DNA of 12,499 bases, from NCBI GenBank assembly GCA_943327025.2, contig CALPVO020000035.1:1-12499 (forward strand). Reading direction: 5' to 3'. Position numbers and translations under genes: made by a program. Source of the DNA: Janthinobacterium lividum. GTDB lineage: Bacteria > Pseudomonadota > Gammaproteobacteria > Steroidobacterales > Steroidobacteraceae. Below are positions 1-6,810 of the stretch, piece after piece. Each line of letters begins with the position of its first letter. Within the stretch, counting starts at the first letter, position 1. Under the pieces are notes generated by a model, which worked only from the letters and a program-made list of their open reading frames with translations, had not been told where the DNA came from and did no database searches.

Positions 1-2036
1 CTGCCCATTTCGACGGCGACGGTGTTCGCCGGCATGAAGCTCTCTATTTCGAAACGGCTGCAGGGCCAGTACCCTCCGTACCGCTTGCGGCCTGGCTGCT
101 AGCCAAGGGCATCTCGCCAGAAAGCCTCACCGGGGGTGAGTCGCTCGTGGGCAACAGCACAGCGAGCCTTCGCCTAGGGGGAGATGCGACTTGGCTCCCA
201 CGCTACGGCGTCGCTACCAAACTCGAGCGCAGCACCGCCGCCGCTTGGTTGGGGAGCGAGAAAAACCCGACCGATGTGCGCGGCAAGATCGTGGTGGTTT
301 GCCCCCGCTCCCCGACCGAATCCGTCCCCGCCGGGCGAAACCTGTCTCGCTGCGATGGCACGGCGCTCCGTATCGCGAGCCTGCTCGCCGACGATTACAT
401 GGAACAACCGCTTTGGGGAAAACTCCTAGCGTTCGCCCTCTGGTGTAGCGTCATTGCGTTCGCCGCGCTTGGCTGCCCGGCGCTGCCGACAGGCGGTCGC
501 ATTGCGGCCGGTACCGGACTGGCCATCGGCATCACCGGGCTCGAACTTTGGCTGCTGGCAGAACACAACATGGTCACGCCACTGATGTCGTCCACGCTGG
601 CCTTGGCCGTTCTTGCACCATGGGTTTGGCGTATACGTGCACCGGAACGCCCCGTCGCCGAAAGCATCCTCGCCGCGGCAGGCGCCCCTTTCACTCAGCA
701 GCGTCGACCGACGGAAGCCCGCACCGGTACGTCACCACGACAGCCCTTGGCACCTGCATCCCCGCAAGCGCGCGTTTCCAGTGCGCAGGCAGCGGAAGTG
801 GCCCGATCCAGCCGCCTCGGCATCGAGCTTCCCCCGGACCACGTACCGGGCCAAGGACTGCCTGGCGTGGAATCCGTCACCCCGGTCAAGGCTGGCTTTG
901 ACAGCGCCTCGCAGCCACAGACGCGCGCACCTGTGATGCCGGCGACAGTAGCGATGCCGACGCAGAAAATCGTTACGCCACCAGCGCTCCGTCTGGACGG
1001 TCCAGCGGGCGAAAGCGCCCAACGCAACCTGAAGCCCATGTCCGCGCCCCCGACGCAGACCGGCTCGAACTCGCTGCGCGCCATCTCCGAGCAACTCAGT
1101 TCACGCATGCTGGACCCAGCCACTGCCGATGTAGCCGACCTGCTACTGGGTCGCATCAAGCGGCCACCGAAGCCCAAACTTGGTCGGTATGAATTGGATC
1201 GCGAACTGGGTCGCGGTGCCATGGGCACCGTCTATGTGGCACGCGACCCGCAGATCAATCGCGTCGTCGCGCTGAAGGCCATTCCGCTATCGGATGAGGC
1301 CAACGAAAACGACAGCGACGACCTCAAATCCCGGTTCTTCCGCGAAGCGGAAATGGCCGGTCGACTGGCTCATCCACGCATCGTCACGGTATACGACGCC
1401 GGCGAAGATCGTGGGATTGCTTACATCGCCATGGAATTCCTGACCGGCAGGACGCTGGGCGACTTCACCGCCCCCGACCGCCGCCTGACCGACAGTGACG
1501 TTTTCGAGGTCATTGCCCGCGTAGCAGAAGGGCTGGACTATGCCCACGGTCAAGGCGTCATCCACCGCGACATCAAGCCTGGCAACATCATCTACGATAC
1601 GGATACCGGCAGCACGAAGATCACGGACTTCGGCATCGCACGGGTCACCAACAGCGCCTCTACTCGCACCGGTGTAGTACTGGGTACGCCGTCGTTCATG
1701 TCACCGGAACAACTGGAGGGCAAGCCACTCCAAGGTACTTCGGATCTCTTCTCACTGGGTATCACGCTGTTCCAATTGTTGACAGGCCAATTGCCGTTCC
1801 GCGCCGACTCCATGACCGCGCTAATGGACAAGATTGCCAACGCGCCACACCCGCCGCTGGAAACCCTGCGCCCCGATCTGCCACCCGCAGCAGCTCTGGT
1901 CATCGACCACGCACTGGAGAAAGACCCTTCCCGTCGCTTCCAAACCGGTAGTGAGATGGCTGCGGCTCTGCGTCACTGTGGCGCCTTGCTCGCCGAACGG
2001 ACCGGCGCTTTCAGCCCGGAGTCCACCAATGGCTGA
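1..2036 (+). CDS. CHASE2-domain membrane serine/threonine protein kinase (5' end outside window)
   Basis: The reading frame is open from base 3 to the left edge, so the gene starts upstream; 677 residues are visible. The first visible stretch (AHFDGDGVRRHEALYFE, then PSVPLAAWLL) looks like the end of a CHASE2 sensor domain, which in this family lies in the periplasm. Three hydrophobic segments follow, at about residues 138-161, 165-185 and 191-210. Then comes a Pro/Ala/Thr-rich, probably disordered linker of about 180 residues. The cytoplasmic Hanks-type kinase domain begins near residue 394 (GRYELDREL). It has the glycine loop GRGAMGTVYVA, ATP-binding Lys425 in VALKAI, catalytic Asp523 in HRDIKPGN, Asp542 in DFGIA and GTPSFMSPEQ in the activation segment, so it should be active. 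The stop overlaps the phosphatase start, which points to an operon. The kinase call is secure; the CHASE2 call rests on a short fragment, and the ligand is unknown. Confidence 0.93.
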   Translation, partial: AHFDGDGVRRHEALYFETAAGPVPSVPLAAWLLAKGISPESLTGGESLVGNSTASLRLGGDATWLPRYGVATKLERSTAAAWLGSEKNPTDVRGKIVVVCPRSPTESVPAGRNLSRCDGTALRIASLLADDYMEQPLWGKLLAFALWCSVIAFAALGCPALPTGGRIAAGTGLAIGITGLELWLLAEHNMVTPLMSSTLALAVLAPWVWRIRAPERPVAESILAAAGAPFTQQRRPTEARTGTSPRQPLAPASPQARVSSAQAAEVARSSRLGIELPPDHVPGQGLPGVESVTPVKAGFDSASQPQTRAPVMPATVAMPTQKIVTPPALRLDGPAGESAQRNLKPMSAPPTQTGSNSLRAISEQLSSRMLDPATADVADLLLGRIKRPPKPKLGRYELDRELGRGAMGTVYVARDPQINRVVALKAIPLSDEANENDSDDLKSRFFREAEMAGRLAHPRIVTVYDAGEDRGIAYIAMEFLTGRTLGDFTAPDRRLTDSDVFEVIARVAEGLDYAHGQGVIHRDIKPGNIIYDTDTGSTKITDFGIARVTNSASTRTGVVLGTPSFMSPEQLEGKPLQGTSDLFSLGITLFQLLTGQLPFRADSMTALMDKIANAPHPPLETLRPDLPPAAALVIDHALEKDPSRRFQTGSEMAAALRHCGALLAERTGAFSPESTNG

Positions 2037-2883
2037 TAACCGGCTTGATCTGGTCGCTGCGGCCTTGCGCAACAAGTTCCTGTCGTTTGCGCAGACCGAT
2101 ACCGGCCGCGTACGCGACCACAACGAGGACTCCATCGGCTCGGATCCGGAAACGGGCCTGTTCGTGCTGGCTGACGGCATGGGTGGCTACAATGCGGGCG
2201 AAGTCGCCAGTGGCATTGCTGTCAAAACCGTGATGGGACTCGTGCGCGACGCCTGCAGTGTGCAGGCGCTGGACGTGGCGGACAGCGCCACCGGCAAGTC
2301 ACGTCCGGCCATCGTGCTCCGCGACGCCATCATGCGTGCGAACAAGCTCATTCACCAGACTTCCAAGACGCAAGTCCAGTGTGAAGGCATGGGCACTACC
2401 GCAGTAGCGTGCCTGTTCCATGACAACAAGGTCAGTATTGCCCACGTGGGCGATTCCCGCGTGTACCGCCTCCGTGGCGATGAGTTCAAGCAACTGACTT
2501 TGGACCACAGCCTCCTTCAGGAATTGGTGGCACGCGGCTTCTACACCGCCGAGGAAGCCGCCCGCAGCACCAACAAAAACTACGTGACACGTGCGCTGGG
2601 AGTCGACCCCACCGTGGAGGTAGACGTTCAGGAAATCGCCGCAAGCCCCGGTGATTGTTTCCTTCTCTGCTCCGACGGTCTGTCCGACATGGTGTCGGAT
2701 GAGGACGTGCAGATTACTCTGCAAACTTTCGGGCATGACCTCGCGGTAGCTGGGCGGCAACTCGTCAAGCTCGCTAACGAACAAGGTGGCCGGGACAATA
2801 TCTCCGTGATGCTGATCCGCATCTTGGACAGTTTCCCGGCACACAAGAGCCTGGTTGAACGCCTCCGTGACTGGATGCGCTGA
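2029..2883 (+). CDS. PPM/PP2C-family serine/threonine protein phosphatase
   Basis: A 284-residue soluble phosphatase that should remove phosphate from Ser/Thr residues with two Mn/Mg ions. Motifs in order are RVRDHNED (residues 27-34), LADGMGG (48-53, metal-binding Asp49), GMGTTAV (120-125), HVGDSRVYRLR (139-149), CSDGLSDM (214-221, metal-binding Asp216) and GGRDNISV (253-260, metal-binding Asp256). All metal ligands are present and the length is usual for a single-domain bacterial enzyme. The frame is open further upstream, but the start at 2029 is chosen because GGAG lies 7 bases before it (2018-2021) and the extra upstream part only mirrors the kinase gene in another frame. The start overlaps the kinase stop by 8 bases, so translation is probably coupled. 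The likely job is to reverse phosphorylation by the kinase. The short tail after residue 268 is amphipathic and of unknown role. Confidence 0.95.
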   Translation: MADNRLDLVAAALRNKFLSFAQTDTGRVRDHNEDSIGSDPETGLFVLADGMGGYNAGEVASGIAVKTVMGLVRDACSVQALDVADSATGKSRPAIVLRDAIMRANKLIHQTSKTQVQCEGMGTTAVACLFHDNKVSIAHVGDSRVYRLRGDEFKQLTLDHSLLQELVARGFYTAEEAARSTNKNYVTRALGVDPTVEVDVQEIAASPGDCFLLCSDGLSDMVSDEDVQITLQTFGHDLAVAGRQLVKLANEQGGRDNISVMLIRILDSFPAHKSLVERLRDWMR

Positions 2884-2901
2884 AGCAATGGAAGTACGCT
2901 C

Positions 2902-3645
2902 ATGGCAAGACTGATTCTCACGCTCGAAGGCCAGGCACTGGCCGAGTACAACATGAGCAAGGAGCGCTATACCGTTGGCCGTCTCCCGGATAACGATGTG
3001 CGCATCGATAATGCCGCCGTCAGCGGGCATCATGCGCTCATCATCAATATCCTGAACGACTCTTTCCTTGAGGACCTCAATTCCACCAATGGCACTTACG
3101 TCAACGGCAAGCTCATCAAAAAGCATGCCTTGCAGCATGGCGACGTAATCACCGTAGGGCACCACCAGCTACGTTTCATTGATAGCCAAGTGGAAGGTGA
3201 CGGCAACGATGACTTCGCCAAGACGTTGGTAATCCAAGGCAAAAATGACGCCACTGATGACCGACTGCCTGCGATGGCGGTACGTCCGGCAGTCGGCTCA
3301 GGAACCGGGACAGGCGCTGGCACAGGCGGCAACACGCGACACCCGCCCACCATACCGGTCGCCATCAGCGTCCATCGCAATGCCAAGGTGCAAGTGCTGT
3401 CAGGTCCCTTTGCCGGTCGGGAAATGGAACTGACGAAAGTACTGACGACTTTGGGGCGCCCCGGTGTTCAGGTCGCCGCCATTACCCGCCGCGCCGAAGC
3501 GCATTACCTCGTGCACGTGGAAAGCGGCGCCGCCGGCAGTTTTCCACTGGTAAACGGCAATCCCATCGGTGCACAGGCGCAACGCCTGCGCGACAATGAC
3601 GTCATTACCCTCGCGGGCGTGAAGATGGCGTTTTTCGAGGGCTGA
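2902..3645 (+). CDS. FHA-domain protein with a second, degenerate FHA-like repeat
   Basis: A 247-residue protein expected to bind phosphothreonine peptides and act as the reader of the kinase cassette. Residues 1-93 form a clear forkhead-associated domain: VGRLPDNDVRI with Arg27, VSGHHA with Ser41 and His44, and DLNSTNGTYVNG with Asn63. The Arg that often follows the conserved Ser is Gly42 here. A low-complexity Gly/Thr linker (about 133-143) leads to a second FHA-like fold at about 161-247 (LGRPGVQV, ITRRAEAHYLV, PLVNGNPI, RLRDNDVITLAGVKMAFF), which lacks the clear binding residues. A Thr-containing stretch between the domains (DDFAKTLV, Thr107) could be a phosphosite; this is inference only. 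GGAAG at 2890-2894 lies 7 bases before the start and the phosphatase ends 18 bases upstream. No membrane segment is seen. Its 3' end overlaps the convergent rluF gene by 41 bases. Confidence 0.92.
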   Translation: MARLILTLEGQALAEYNMSKERYTVGRLPDNDVRIDNAAVSGHHALIINILNDSFLEDLNSTNGTYVNGKLIKKHALQHGDVITVGHHQLRFIDSQVEGDGNDDFAKTLVIQGKNDATDDRLPAMAVRPAVGSGTGTGAGTGGNTRHPPTIPVAISVHRNAKVQVLSGPFAGREMELTKVLTTLGRPGVQVAAITRRAEAHYLVHVESGAAGSFPLVNGNPIGAQAQRLRDNDVITLAGVKMAFFEG

Positions 3646-4417
3646 TGACCGACCGCACCTGAGTCACTGGCGCGGCAGGTGCGGTGAACCTATCTGGAAG
3701 CAGTCCGGCCAGTTCTGCCGACGTCAAATCGCGCCAACGCCCCGCTGGCAGCGCGCCCAATTCCACATTGACCACTCGCACACGCCGCAAACGACGAACG
3801 GTGTAGTCGAAGTATTCACACATGCGGCGAATCTGGCGATTCAAACCCTGCGTCAGGATGATCCCAAACGTGTTTTTTCCCACCACCCAAGTACGACAGG
3901 GCAAGGTGACCGTATCCAGAATAGGCACGCCCTGCGAAAGCGCCGCCAAAAACGCGGGCGTCACCGGTCTGTCGACCTCGACCAGATATTCCTTTTCGTG
4001 GCCATGTTCTGCACGCAGCAAAGCGTTGACGATGTCGCCGTCATTGGTGAGCAAGATGAGCCCTTCGGAGTCTCGATCGAGCCGGCCCACCGGGAATACG
4101 CGTTCGGCATGGCCGACGAAGTCGACGATGTTACCGGCGACGCGTCGGTCGGTAGTGCATTCGACGCCAACGGGTTTATGCAGCGCCAAATAAATCTTGC
4201 GACGTGCCGCCTGGGCGGGCAAGCCGTCCACGGTCACTTCGTCGCCCGCCACCACCCGAGTTCCCAACGATGCCACTGCACCGTTCACGCCGATGCGGCC
4301 CGCGGCGATCCATGCATCCGCTTCCCGTCGCGAACAAACGCCGGTTTCGGCAAGCCACTTGTTAAGACGGGTGCCGGGGGTGACCGTGTCCGTAGGTTCT
4401 ACTGGATCTTGGCTCAT
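3605..4417 (-). CDS. rluF: RluF-like 23S rRNA pseudouridine synthase
   Basis: A 270-residue RsuA/RluB/E/F-family enzyme that isomerises uridine to pseudouridine in 23S rRNA; E. coli RluF acts on U2604. An S4 RNA-binding domain covers about residues 16-64 (RLNKWLAETGVCSRREADAW). The catalytic domain has ALHKPVGVECTT (78-89), NIVDF (96-100), the catalytic motif GRLDRDSEGL with Asp114, HEKEYLVEVDRPVT (140-153), GVPILDTV (163-170) and QGLNRQIRRMCEYF (190-203). NIVDF, HEKEYLV, VPILDTVT and QGLNRQIRRMCE match RluF closely, better than RluB or RluE. The C-terminal tail after about 243 is Pro/Arg-rich. The gene lies 79 bases downstream of the HD-domain gene on the same strand, probably in the rhlE operon or behind its own promoter. 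Its stop is inside the convergent FHA gene. No strong Shine-Dalgarno site is seen at the only plausible ATG. Confidence 0.92.
   Translation of the reverse strand: MSQDPVEPTDTVTPGTRLNKWLAETGVCSRREADAWIAAGRIGVNGAVASLGTRVVAGDEVTVDGLPAQAARRKIYLALHKPVGVECTTDRRVAGNIVDFVGHAERVFPVGRLDRDSEGLILLTNDGDIVNALLRAEHGHEKEYLVEVDRPVTPAFLAALSQGVPILDTVTLPCRTWVVGKNTFGIILTQGLNRQIRRMCEYFDYTVRRLRRVRVVNVELGALPAGRWRDLTSAELAGLLPDRFTAPAAPVTQVRSVISPRKTPSSRPRG
3652..3685. terminator. Inverted repeat just past the FHA gene stop, possible terminator
   Basis: ACCGCACCT (3652-3660) and AGGTGCGGT (3677-3685) are perfect 9-base arms around a 16-base loop, 6 bases after the FHA stop. It lies inside the 3' coding part of the convergent rluF gene. 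No T-run follows on either strand, so termination is possible but unproven. Confidence 0.4.
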
Positions 4418-4496
4418 GGCACGTCCGCTTCGCAGGTAAGAGATAAAGAACTAAGAGCTAAAAAACGTTGGCTCAGGGTGAAGACCGAAAGCGTGT
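4418..4496 (-). other. Spacer between the HD phosphohydrolase gene and rluF
   Basis: A 79-base spacer that contains a distinct AT-rich block (4437-4466) in otherwise GC-rich DNA. It could hold a separate rluF promoter, but no convincing -35/-10 pair was found. No ribosome site of good quality precedes rluF. Confidence 0.5.
4437..4466. repeat. AT-rich block of four 7-8-base imperfect repeats
   Basis: On the + strand the block reads TAAGAGA, TAAAGAAC, TAAGAGC, TAAAAAAC, that is four units starting TAA with alternating lengths of 7 and 8 bases. It stands out against the GC-rich surroundings. Confidence 0.5.
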
Positions 4497-5192
4497 TCAC
4501 GTGGTTACCCCGTCTTTGAAGAGCGCTATCGGCACGCCAGCCTCATGCGCTAACTGCTCGAGAAACCCATGGAGATAGGCCGTGCGTCGCGCCGCTTCCG
4601 CGCGACCTACTGTGGTACGGAAGGTGGGCGCTAAATGCAGCAATTTCGTGTGGAAATGATCTACGGCTGAAACTTTGTCGTCGGGTTGCCGGTGCTCGCA
4701 CCAAGGGTCCGGTAGCGCGTAGAGCGGACGCTTCATCTCCGCTGCCAGCATGAGACAACGCGCTACGCCTGCTGCGCCGATGGAATCCAAGCGGTCTGCA
4801 TCTTGTACAACAGCCGCATCAAGTGTTTCCGGAACGATGCCCGCAGACCAACTATGGGCTTCTATGGCATGGACCACGGCGGGCAACAGCGCTTCGGGAT
4901 AGTCAAACTGCCGCAGCGACTTGGCCGCGTGAGCAGCACACAATCGCGAAGCGCGCGAGCGGTCTGGCGAATCCTTGGGAACATGCACGCAGTCGTGCAG
5001 CCAGATAGCCGGCATGACCACTTCAAGGTTAGCGCCTTCCTGCCGTGCCAACCAACGGGCATTGGCCACGACACGCTCCAGATGCAGCGCATCGTGAGCC
5101 GCGTCGCCACAAGCCAGCAAGGCCAGTTCACGACAACGCCTCTCCAGCAGAGGCAGGTCGATGACCGACTGAACAGTCATGCCTGCCGACAT
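4497..5192 (-). CDS. HD-domain phosphohydrolase, YedJ-like
   Basis: A 231-residue soluble protein of the HD superfamily, metal-dependent phosphohydrolases acting on nucleotides or phosphoesters. The metal-binding pattern is complete: His33/His37 in AHDALHLERV, His66-Asp67 in IWLHDCVH and Asp131 in VQDADRLD. The stretches VPKDSPDRSRAS (71-82) and AIEAHSWSAGI (109-119) resemble the E. coli YedJ subgroup, whose substrate I do not know to be established. It begins 2 bases after the rhlE stop (TGA-AG-ATG), so it is probably translated by coupling from rhlE. A second Met at residue 5 (5180) is an alternative start; neither has a good Shine-Dalgarno site. The family call is firm, the substrate is open, and a link to RNA metabolism is suggested only by its neighbours. 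Confidence 0.88.
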   Translation of the reverse strand: MSAGMTVQSVIDLPLLERRCRELALLACGDAAHDALHLERVVANARWLARQEGANLEVVMPAIWLHDCVHVPKDSPDRSRASRLCAAHAAKSLRQFDYPEALLPAVVHAIEAHSWSAGIVPETLDAAVVQDADRLDSIGAAGVARCLMLAAEMKRPLYALPDPWCEHRQPDDKVSAVDHFHTKLLHLAPTFRTTVGRAEAARRTAYLHGFLEQLAHEAGVPIALFKDGVTT

Positions 5193-5194
5193 CT

Positions 5195-6640
5195 TCAGCG
5201 ACCGCGGCCGCCGAAGCTGCCGCCGCCATGGCCACCATGACCGCGACCACCGGAGTGGCCACCACCTTGGCCGCCGCGACCGCCGCCCGCGCCACGCCCA
5301 GCGCTAGCGCCACGACCACCGCCAGTGTTACCGCCACCAGCGCCGCGACCGCCGCCGGCGTTACCGCCAGCAACGCCACGACCCGGAGCGGCAGGCTGTG
5401 CGGCACCACCACGACGCTCCGCCTTCTGGCGTGCGTTATCACGCGCCTGCGACTTCTGCGCCCGGATGGCGGCAATACGCTCAGCGATGGGAATTTCCAG
5501 CGCCTCAGCCGCCTTGGCCGAGTAGTCGAAGTCTGGCAGTTTCAAGCGCGGCAGCGCGCGGCCGACCGCGCGCTCGATAGCGCGAATCTCGTTTTCTTCG
5601 TCGGGGGCACACAGCGTCAACGCACGCCCCGTAGCACCCGCGCGCGCGGTACGACCCACGCGGTGGATGTAGTCCTCGGAAACCTCGGGGACATCGAAGT
5701 TGAATACGTGACCGAGTTCGTTGATGTCGATACCGCGAGCCGCGATGTCAGTGGCGACCAGCACGCGGAACTTGCCGTCTTTGAAACCGGCCAAGGCCGC
5801 GACACGCTGAGCCTGCGAACGGTTGCCGTGAATACGCTCGGCGGTGATGCCGGCAGAATTCAACTGCTTGGCGAGCCTGTCAGCACGATGCTTGGTACGC
5901 GTGAAAACGATGGCATCCCGCACCTGCTCCTGCTCAATGAGGCGCTTGATGAGTTCACCCTTCAAGTGACTAGGCACCGGGAACAGCGCCTGCTCAACGC
6001 CCGTGGCTGGCTTGGCCTGACGCTCGACATCGATGGCGATGGGGTCCTTCAGCATCTCGCGAGTGAGCTGCGCGATAGGCGGCGGCATGGTCGCACTGAA
6101 GAACAGCGTCTGCTGACGCGGCGGCAAGTGGCGCAAGACGCGGCGCAGGTCGGGCAAGAAGCCCATATCCAGCATGCGGTCGGCTTCGTCCAAGACCAGC
6201 ACCTCAAGGTCCGGCAACACGCCGTAGCTTTCCTTGAAGTGGTCCAGCAAGCGACCCGGGCAGGCGACGATGATGTCGACCTTGTCGCGGAACGCCATTT
6301 CTTGCGGCCTGTGACCGACGCCACCAAAGATAGGGGCTACCTTCAGCGAGGTGTGGCGCGCGAAGTCCTGCGTCGCCTCGACAATCTGCGCGGCAAGTTC
6401 GCGAGTCGGTGTGAGCACCAACGCGCGCGTGGCGCGACGCGGATTAGCCAGCAGCCGGTTGAGCACAGGCAACATGAATGCCGCGGTTTTACCGCTGCCG
6501 GTCATGGCGCACGCGAGGAGATCTTTACCCTGGAGGGCGGGCGGTATGGCACCGATTTGGATGGGGGTGGGATTGGCAAAGCCGAGCTCGTCGATGGCGC
6601 GAACGAGACGCGCATCGAGCCCAAGGGAATGGAACGACAA
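5195..6640 (-). CDS. rhlE: RhlE-type DEAD-box ATP-dependent RNA helicase
   Basis: Unwinds RNA duplexes using ATP; RhlE proteins act in ribosome maturation and RNA turnover in the cytoplasm. From the TTG start at 6640 it has 481 residues: Q motif FANPTPIQ (21-28), Walker A AMTGSGKT (45-52), PTRELA (78-83), PGRLLD (128-133), DEAD (151-154), SAT (182-184), FTRTKHRADRL (246-256), ATDIAARGIDI (296-306) and HRVGRTARAG (326-335). The tail after about residue 411 is very rich in Gly, Arg and His, typical of this subgroup and likely to bind RNA. The frame stays open to a GTG at 6775, but the added N-terminus (Cys/Pro-rich, unlike a helicase) has no family match. The TTG falls exactly where relatives have Met (MSF.SLGL), so TTG is preferred. 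A weak AAGAG lies 10 bases upstream. It is first gene of a three-gene - strand run. Confidence 0.93.
   Translation of the reverse strand: MSFHSLGLDARLVRAIDELGFANPTPIQIGAIPPALQGKDLLACAMTGSGKTAAFMLPVLNRLLANPRRATRALVLTPTRELAAQIVEATQDFARHTSLKVAPIFGGVGHRPQEMAFRDKVDIIVACPGRLLDHFKESYGVLPDLEVLVLDEADRMLDMGFLPDLRRVLRHLPPRQQTLFFSATMPPPIAQLTREMLKDPIAIDVERQAKPATGVEQALFPVPSHLKGELIKRLIEQEQVRDAIVFTRTKHRADRLAKQLNSAGITAERIHGNRSQAQRVAALAGFKDGKFRVLVATDIAARGIDINELGHVFNFDVPEVSEDYIHRVGRTARAGATGRALTLCAPDEENEIRAIERAVGRALPRLKLPDFDYSAKAAEALEIPIAERIAAIRAQKSQARDNARQKAERRGGAAQPAAPGRGVAGGNAGGGRGAGGGNTGGGRGASAGRGAGGGRGGQGGGHSGGRGHGGHGGGSFGGRGR
5198..5410 (-). repeat. Gly/Arg-rich low-complexity tail of rhlE
   Basis: The last 70 or so codons of rhlE form short imperfect repeats of GGC/GGT codons mixed with Arg and His (GGGRGAGGGNTGGGRGA and similar). 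The tail is disordered and RNA-binding-like. The DNA is prone to slippage, so its length probably varies among relatives. Confidence 0.7.
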
Positions 6641-6810
6641 GGTGGGGGGACTCTTCAGGGTTGGGAAATAAGGGGCGTGGCGGCGACTGCCGGCACGTTG
6701 CCCCGCTGCGGGGCAGCACAGGAACGGCCACAAGGGGCAGCGCTCCGGTCCGGGAAGTCTACTACACTTGAACACTACCCGCCCGTCTCATAGCTCCAGG
6801 AGTTGTTTTC
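6641..6810. other. Divergent intergenic region between rhlE and the amidohydrolase gene
   Basis: About 170 bases carry the control signals for two divergent genes: rhlE to the left and the M20 amidohydrolase to the right. It contains a 17-base palindrome (6699-6715) and an AGGAG ribosome site (6798-6802) 8 bases before the amidohydrolase ATG. I looked for -35/-10 pairs on both strands; TTGAAC at 6768-6773 has only a poor -10 partner that would leave no leader, so no promoter is called. If the GTG at 6775 were the rhlE start, most of this region would be coding, which its composition does not support. Confidence 0.55.
6699..6715. promoter_or_regulatory. GC-rich palindrome in the rhlE 5' leader
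   Basis: TGCCCCGC and GCGGGGCA are perfect inverted arms of 8 bases around a single T. In RNA this would fold as a strong short hairpin with the central bases as loop. It lies about 60 bases upstream of the TTG start of rhlE and about 95 bases upstream of the amidohydrolase start. There is no T-run next to it, so it is not a classic terminator. It could be a leader hairpin controlling rhlE or a protein-binding site; both are inference. Confidence 0.5.

Noticed and set aside
147..2036. Treating the kinase as a complete gene starting at 147
   Set aside because: The frame is open to the left edge and the upstream residues fit the CHASE2 domain, so the codon at 147 (GTG) is internal.
2299..3165. 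288-codon open frame on the - strand across the phosphatase and FHA genes
   Set aside because: Antisense to two clear genes, no domain recognised, no promoter or ribosome site.
5198..5410. CRISPR-like or intergenic repeat array in the CCGCCACCA-rich stretch
   Set aside because: It is the coding sequence for the Gly/Arg tail of RhlE; units are irregular and there are no spacers.
6641..6775. N-terminal extension of rhlE from GTG at 6775
   Set aside because: The added residues are Cys/Pro-rich with no resemblance to helicases, and homology begins at the TTG at 6640.
5228..6793. 521-codon open frame on the + strand opposite rhlE
   Set aside because: It lies entirely antisense to a helicase with all motifs, has no recognisable domain or ribosome site, and long antisense frames are expected in GC-rich coding DNA.
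6768..6796. TTGAAC as -35 of an amidohydrolase promoter
   Set aside because: The -10 candidate (TAGCTC) is poor and the transcript would begin at the ribosome site.
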